DNA of 64,000 bases from Mediterraneibacter hominis (GTDB lineage: Bacteria; Bacillota; Clostridia; Lachnospirales; Lachnospiraceae): positions 1,860,001 to 1,924,000 of the forward strand of contig NZ_JACOPF010000001.1 in assembly GCF_014287475.1 (NCBI RefSeq), written 5' to 3'. A model generated the notes under the pieces. It saw only the letters and a list, made by a program, of their open reading frames with translations, made no database searches and was not told the DNA's origin. Of the stretch, positions 61,546-64,000 are shown in pieces. A program made the position numbers and the translations under genes. The stretch's first letter is position 1. The number at the start of each line of letters is the position of its first letter.

Positions 61546-63045
61546 CTATTCACTGCCTACACTTGCCAGAGACATTACAATTTCTTCCGCTGCATCCTCT
61601 TCATCAACAAACCCTGCCACTTTCCCTTCTCGCATTACCATAATTCTATTTGCCACTCCTAAAATTTCTGGTAGTTCTGATGAAACCATAATAATACTTC
61701 CGCCATTTTCTACAAATTCTTTCATCAACGCATATATTTCTGATTTTGCATTTACATCGATTCCTCTGGTTGGCTCATCCATGATTAGGATCCTGGATTC
61801 TGCCAAAAGCCATTTTGCAATAACGACCTTCTGCTGATTCCCGCCGGAAAGATTTTTTACTGCCTCTTTTTCTGATGGCGTTTTTATACTCATTCTCTTT
61901 ATGTATTCCAAAGAAGCATTTTTTTCCCATTGGAAATCAACAAACCCCTTCCTTGCTCTCTTTGACACAGATGCTAATGACGTATTTTCTTTGACATTCT
62001 TCTCCAGTAAGAGCCCCTGCTGCCTTCTATCTTCCGGAATAAGACCAACTCCTCTTCTGATGACATCACCCGGGCTTTTTGCATGATATGCTTTTCCGTA
62101 AAGCCGACATTCTCCATAATCTGGTTTTTCTGCTCCGAACACAGTTCTCATAACTTCTGTACGTCCGGCCCCTATCAACCCCGCAACTCCTAATATTTCA
62201 CCTTTATATAACTGAAAAGAAACGTCTTCAAATTCTCCTTTTCTCGTTAAATGTGAAACATCCAGTACTACTTCCTTACTTTTACATCCTCGTGCCTTAT
62301 AATAATATTGTTTCATTTCCCTGCCAACCATCATTGTTACCATTTGATTTTCTGTTACTTCTGCCACAGGAAGTGTCTTTACCAAAATTCCATCTCTTAG
62401 GACTGACAATGTATCCCCTATTTCCATAATTTCTTTCAGACGATGAGAGATATAAATAATCGCTACGTTTTCCTTTCTTAATTTTTGGATTACTTCAAAC
62501 AGTGCCTTTACTTCATGCTCTGACAAAGATGATGTAGGTTCGTCCATGATAACCATCTCACTGTTTTGTGAGACAGCTCTTATAATTTCTACCATCTGTT
62601 TTTCTCCGTTATTTAACTCTCTGATATACGCCTTAGGATTGATATGAATCCCTATCGTATCCATTAGTTTTTGAGCCTCTGCTATCATCTCTGTCTTATT
62701 CAAAATTTTTCCAGCTTTTTTAACTTCTCTTCCTAGAAATATATTTTCATAAACCATTAAATCTTCGATTACACTAAGCTCCTGATGTATAACGCTGATT
62801 CCTCTTTGCTGCGACTGTTTTATATTTGTAAATCTTACCTGCTCGCCCTTGACAAACACATCTCCTTTATCAGCCTGATATACACCTGATATAATTTTAA
62901 TAATTGTCGATTTGCCAGCTCCATTTTCTCCCAACAGTACATGTACCTTTCCCGGATAAAACATAATTGAAATGTCCGACAGAACTTTAACTCCCGGAAA
63001 TTCCTTATATATATGTCGTAATTCTATCAAAGGCCTCTTTTCCAT
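61546..63045 (-). CDS. rbsA: Ribose-type ABC transporter ATPase (two nucleotide-binding domains)
   Basis: This 499-residue protein has two ABC domains. Domain 1 has Walker A LLGENGAGKSTIIKI, signature-like LNNGEKQMVEI and Walker B VIMDEPTSSLSE. Domain 2 has a degenerate Walker A GLIGAGRTEVMR, a good signature LSGGNQQKVVIAKWL and Walker B LIMDEPTRGIDV. This asymmetry is normal for RbsA/MglA. It lies between the binding-protein and permease genes. Confidence 0.93.
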   Translation of the reverse strand: MEKRPLIELRHIYKEFPGVKVLSDISIMFYPGKVHVLLGENGAGKSTIIKIISGVYQADKGDVFVKGEQVRFTNIKQSQQRGISVIHQELSVIEDLMVYENIFLGREVKKAGKILNKTEMIAEAQKLMDTIGIHINPKAYIRELNNGEKQMVEIIRAVSQNSEMVIMDEPTSSLSEHEVKALFEVIQKLRKENVAIIYISHRLKEIMEIGDTLSVLRDGILVKTLPVAEVTENQMVTMMVGREMKQYYYKARGCKSKEVVLDVSHLTRKGEFEDVSFQLYKGEILGVAGLIGAGRTEVMRTVFGAEKPDYGECRLYGKAYHAKSPGDVIRRGVGLIPEDRRQQGLLLEKNVKENTSLASVSKRARKGFVDFQWEKNASLEYIKRMSIKTPSEKEAVKNLSGGNQQKVVIAKWLLAESRILIMDEPTRGIDVNAKSEIYALMKEFVENGGSIIMVSSELPEILGVANRIMVMREGKVAGFVDEEDAAEEIVMSLASVGSE

Positions 63046-63073
63046 TATGTGTGTTCCTCCTTTTAATGAATGG

Positions 63074-63101
63074 GGCTGTCCGGTTAATTTAACCGACAGC
63101 C
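63074..63101 (-). terminator. Intercistronic hairpin after the rbsB-like gene
   Basis: GGCTGTC/GACAGCC with GGTTAA/TTAACC arms (one bulged base) form a long stem without a T-run. It lies between the binding protein and ATPase genes, as in the other two importers in this window. Confidence 0.65.
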
Positions 63102-63164
63102 TCCTGTTTGGAACTATCTATTTCCCGACATCTCGCCTGGAAATCACATTTGCTTGAAATTATT

Positions 63165-64000
63165 TTATTCCGCATTTTCTTTGTCAATAATATATGGCTC
63201 GATTTTAATTTCTTTTTCCGGAGTACCGCCGTCTAATTTTGTTTTTACAGCTTCTAAAGTTTTCTCCGCAATCGCCGTAGGATCCTGCGCAACATCTGCC
63301 ACCCAGTTTCCTCCTGCTTTAATCGCTTCTATTCCTTCTGGATTTCCATCGTATCCTATAATCAATGTCTCCTTCCCCGCTGCGTCAATTGAAGACTGCG
63401 CTCCAATCGCAGCCGGGTCGCCTACTGCAAATACAACGTCAATATTTTCATGTTTCAAAAGCATATTCTGCATAACATCTGCTGCCTTTTGCTGGTCTCC
63501 TGAATAATTTTGGATATCTACAACATTGACCTCTGGAGCATTTTCTGCAAGATAATCTGTAAACCCTTCTTCTCTCTGGATACAAGCCTCTATTTCAGAA
63601 TAAGTAATAACAGCTACATCTCCTTTTTTGTCAGTAAGAATATTTTCAAGCATATATTCTGCCGCTATCTGTCCACCTTTATAGTTATCTGTCGCTATAT
63701 GGCTTACTACTTCGCCGTCTGATTCAATATCCATTGTAAATACCGGAATATCTGCCGCATCTGCAAGTTCTACCATAGACTTACTTCCCGCTGAATTTGT
63801 CGGACAGATAATAATTGCATCCACATCCTGAGTAATAAAGTCCTGCACCTGGCTGAGCTGCTTATTAGCATCTGCCGCTGCATCCTGTATAATCAATTCC
63901 CATCCTAATTCTTCCGCTTTAGTTTCCAGCCCTTTCTGGATATTATTGTAGAAAACATGCGTACAGTTTAGCAAACTAACACCAATTACTTTCTTATTCT
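63165..64000 (-). CDS. rbsB: Ribose-type substrate-binding protein (5' part outside window)
   Basis: The frame is open to the window edge (278 codons), so the signal peptide is not visible. The protein begins KKVIGVSLLNCTHVFYNNIQ, contains DVDAIIICPTNSAGSKSMVELA, a typical VFTMDIESDGEVVSHIATDNYKGGQIAAEYM (key SHIATDNYKGG), and VVFAVGDPAAIGAQSSIDAAG. It belongs to the type-I sugar-binding fold (RbsB/Peripla_BP_4). The ligand is unknown. Confidence 0.92.
   Translation of the reverse strand, partial: NKKVIGVSLLNCTHVFYNNIQKGLETKAEELGWELIIQDAAADANKQLSQVQDFITQDVDAIIICPTNSAGSKSMVELADAADIPVFTMDIESDGEVVSHIATDNYKGGQIAAEYMLENILTDKKGDVAVITYSEIEACIQREEGFTDYLAENAPEVNVVDIQNYSGDQQKAADVMQNMLLKHENIDVVFAVGDPAAIGAQSSIDAAGKETLIIGYDGNPEGIEAIKAGGNWVADVAQDPTAIAEKTLEAVKTKLDGGTPEKEIKIEPYIIDKENAE

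Overview
The window looks like chromosomal DNA of a low-GC Gram-positive gut anaerobe, most likely a Lachnospiraceae-type Clostridium relative. The basis is AGGAGG ribosome sites throughout, Clostridia-type riboswitches, meso-diaminopimelate dehydrogenase, a short clostridial ThiC, and a secG-rnr-smpB block with an enolase gene nearby. The genus cannot be fixed from sequence alone. No tRNA, rRNA, CRISPR array or prophage was seen.

Layout. 1-3.2 kb: a sugar ABC importer (partial permease and lipoprotein) divergent from a GH15-type glucohydrolase, with the same operator on both promoters. 3.3-4.4 kb: a Gfo/Idh/MocA oxidoreductase and an IS3-type remnant. 4.5-12.1 kb: a uronate regulon (uxaC, a VOC protein and a LacI regulator facing uxaA-uxuA-uxuB). 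12.3-14 kb: a Phd/RelE-type toxin-antitoxin pair, a DUF2007 protein and a HAD hydrolase. 14-20.4 kb: smpB, rnr, secG, two bacterial-PH membrane proteins and a divergent enolase. 20.6-24.8 kb: a YitT protein, topB and a SleB-type hydrolase. 25-29.4 kb: an FMN-riboswitch operon (ribU plus a cation/proton antiporter) and thiC under a TPP riboswitch. 29.4-31.2 kb: decayed sequence with a broken nucleotidyltransferase/HEPN pair and a large repeat. 31.2-41.4 kb: ddh, a DUF5685/DnaJ/membrane-protein operon, bioY with a BirA-type operator, tex, GNAT, an RluA-family synthase, and a GntR-regulated ABC-2 exporter. 41.5-47.3 kb: an unknown AT-rich membrane protein, an aldehyde dehydrogenase and a corrinoid-type ABC importer behind a cobalamin riboswitch. 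47.5-48.5 and 55.6-56.4 kb: wrecked insertion sequences. 48.8-55.3 kb: a LacI/ABC importer/GH4/PfkB sugar operon. 56.5-60.3 kb: glgP-malQ. 60.6-64 kb: an rbsCAB-like importer running off the window.

The genes describe a saccharolytic lifestyle: uptake of oligosaccharides through three ABC systems, hydrolysis or phosphorolysis of alpha-glucans (GH15, GlgP, MalQ), and conversion of glucuronate and galacturonate derivatives toward 2-keto-3-deoxygluconate. Vitamin salvage genes (riboflavin, biotin, corrinoid) sit behind their expected sensors.

The most unusual material is repetitive. (1) A 62-nt multi-hairpin palindromic repeat occurs singly and in tandem between genes. Two copies are lengthened to 63 nt (21 codons) and are translated in the same reading frame inside coding sequence, which resembles Rickettsia palindromic elements. 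(2) A larger modular repeat occurs three times, each time beginning a few bases after the stop codon of an unrelated gene (topB, ddh, malQ) and in the sense orientation of that gene. I recognise neither family.
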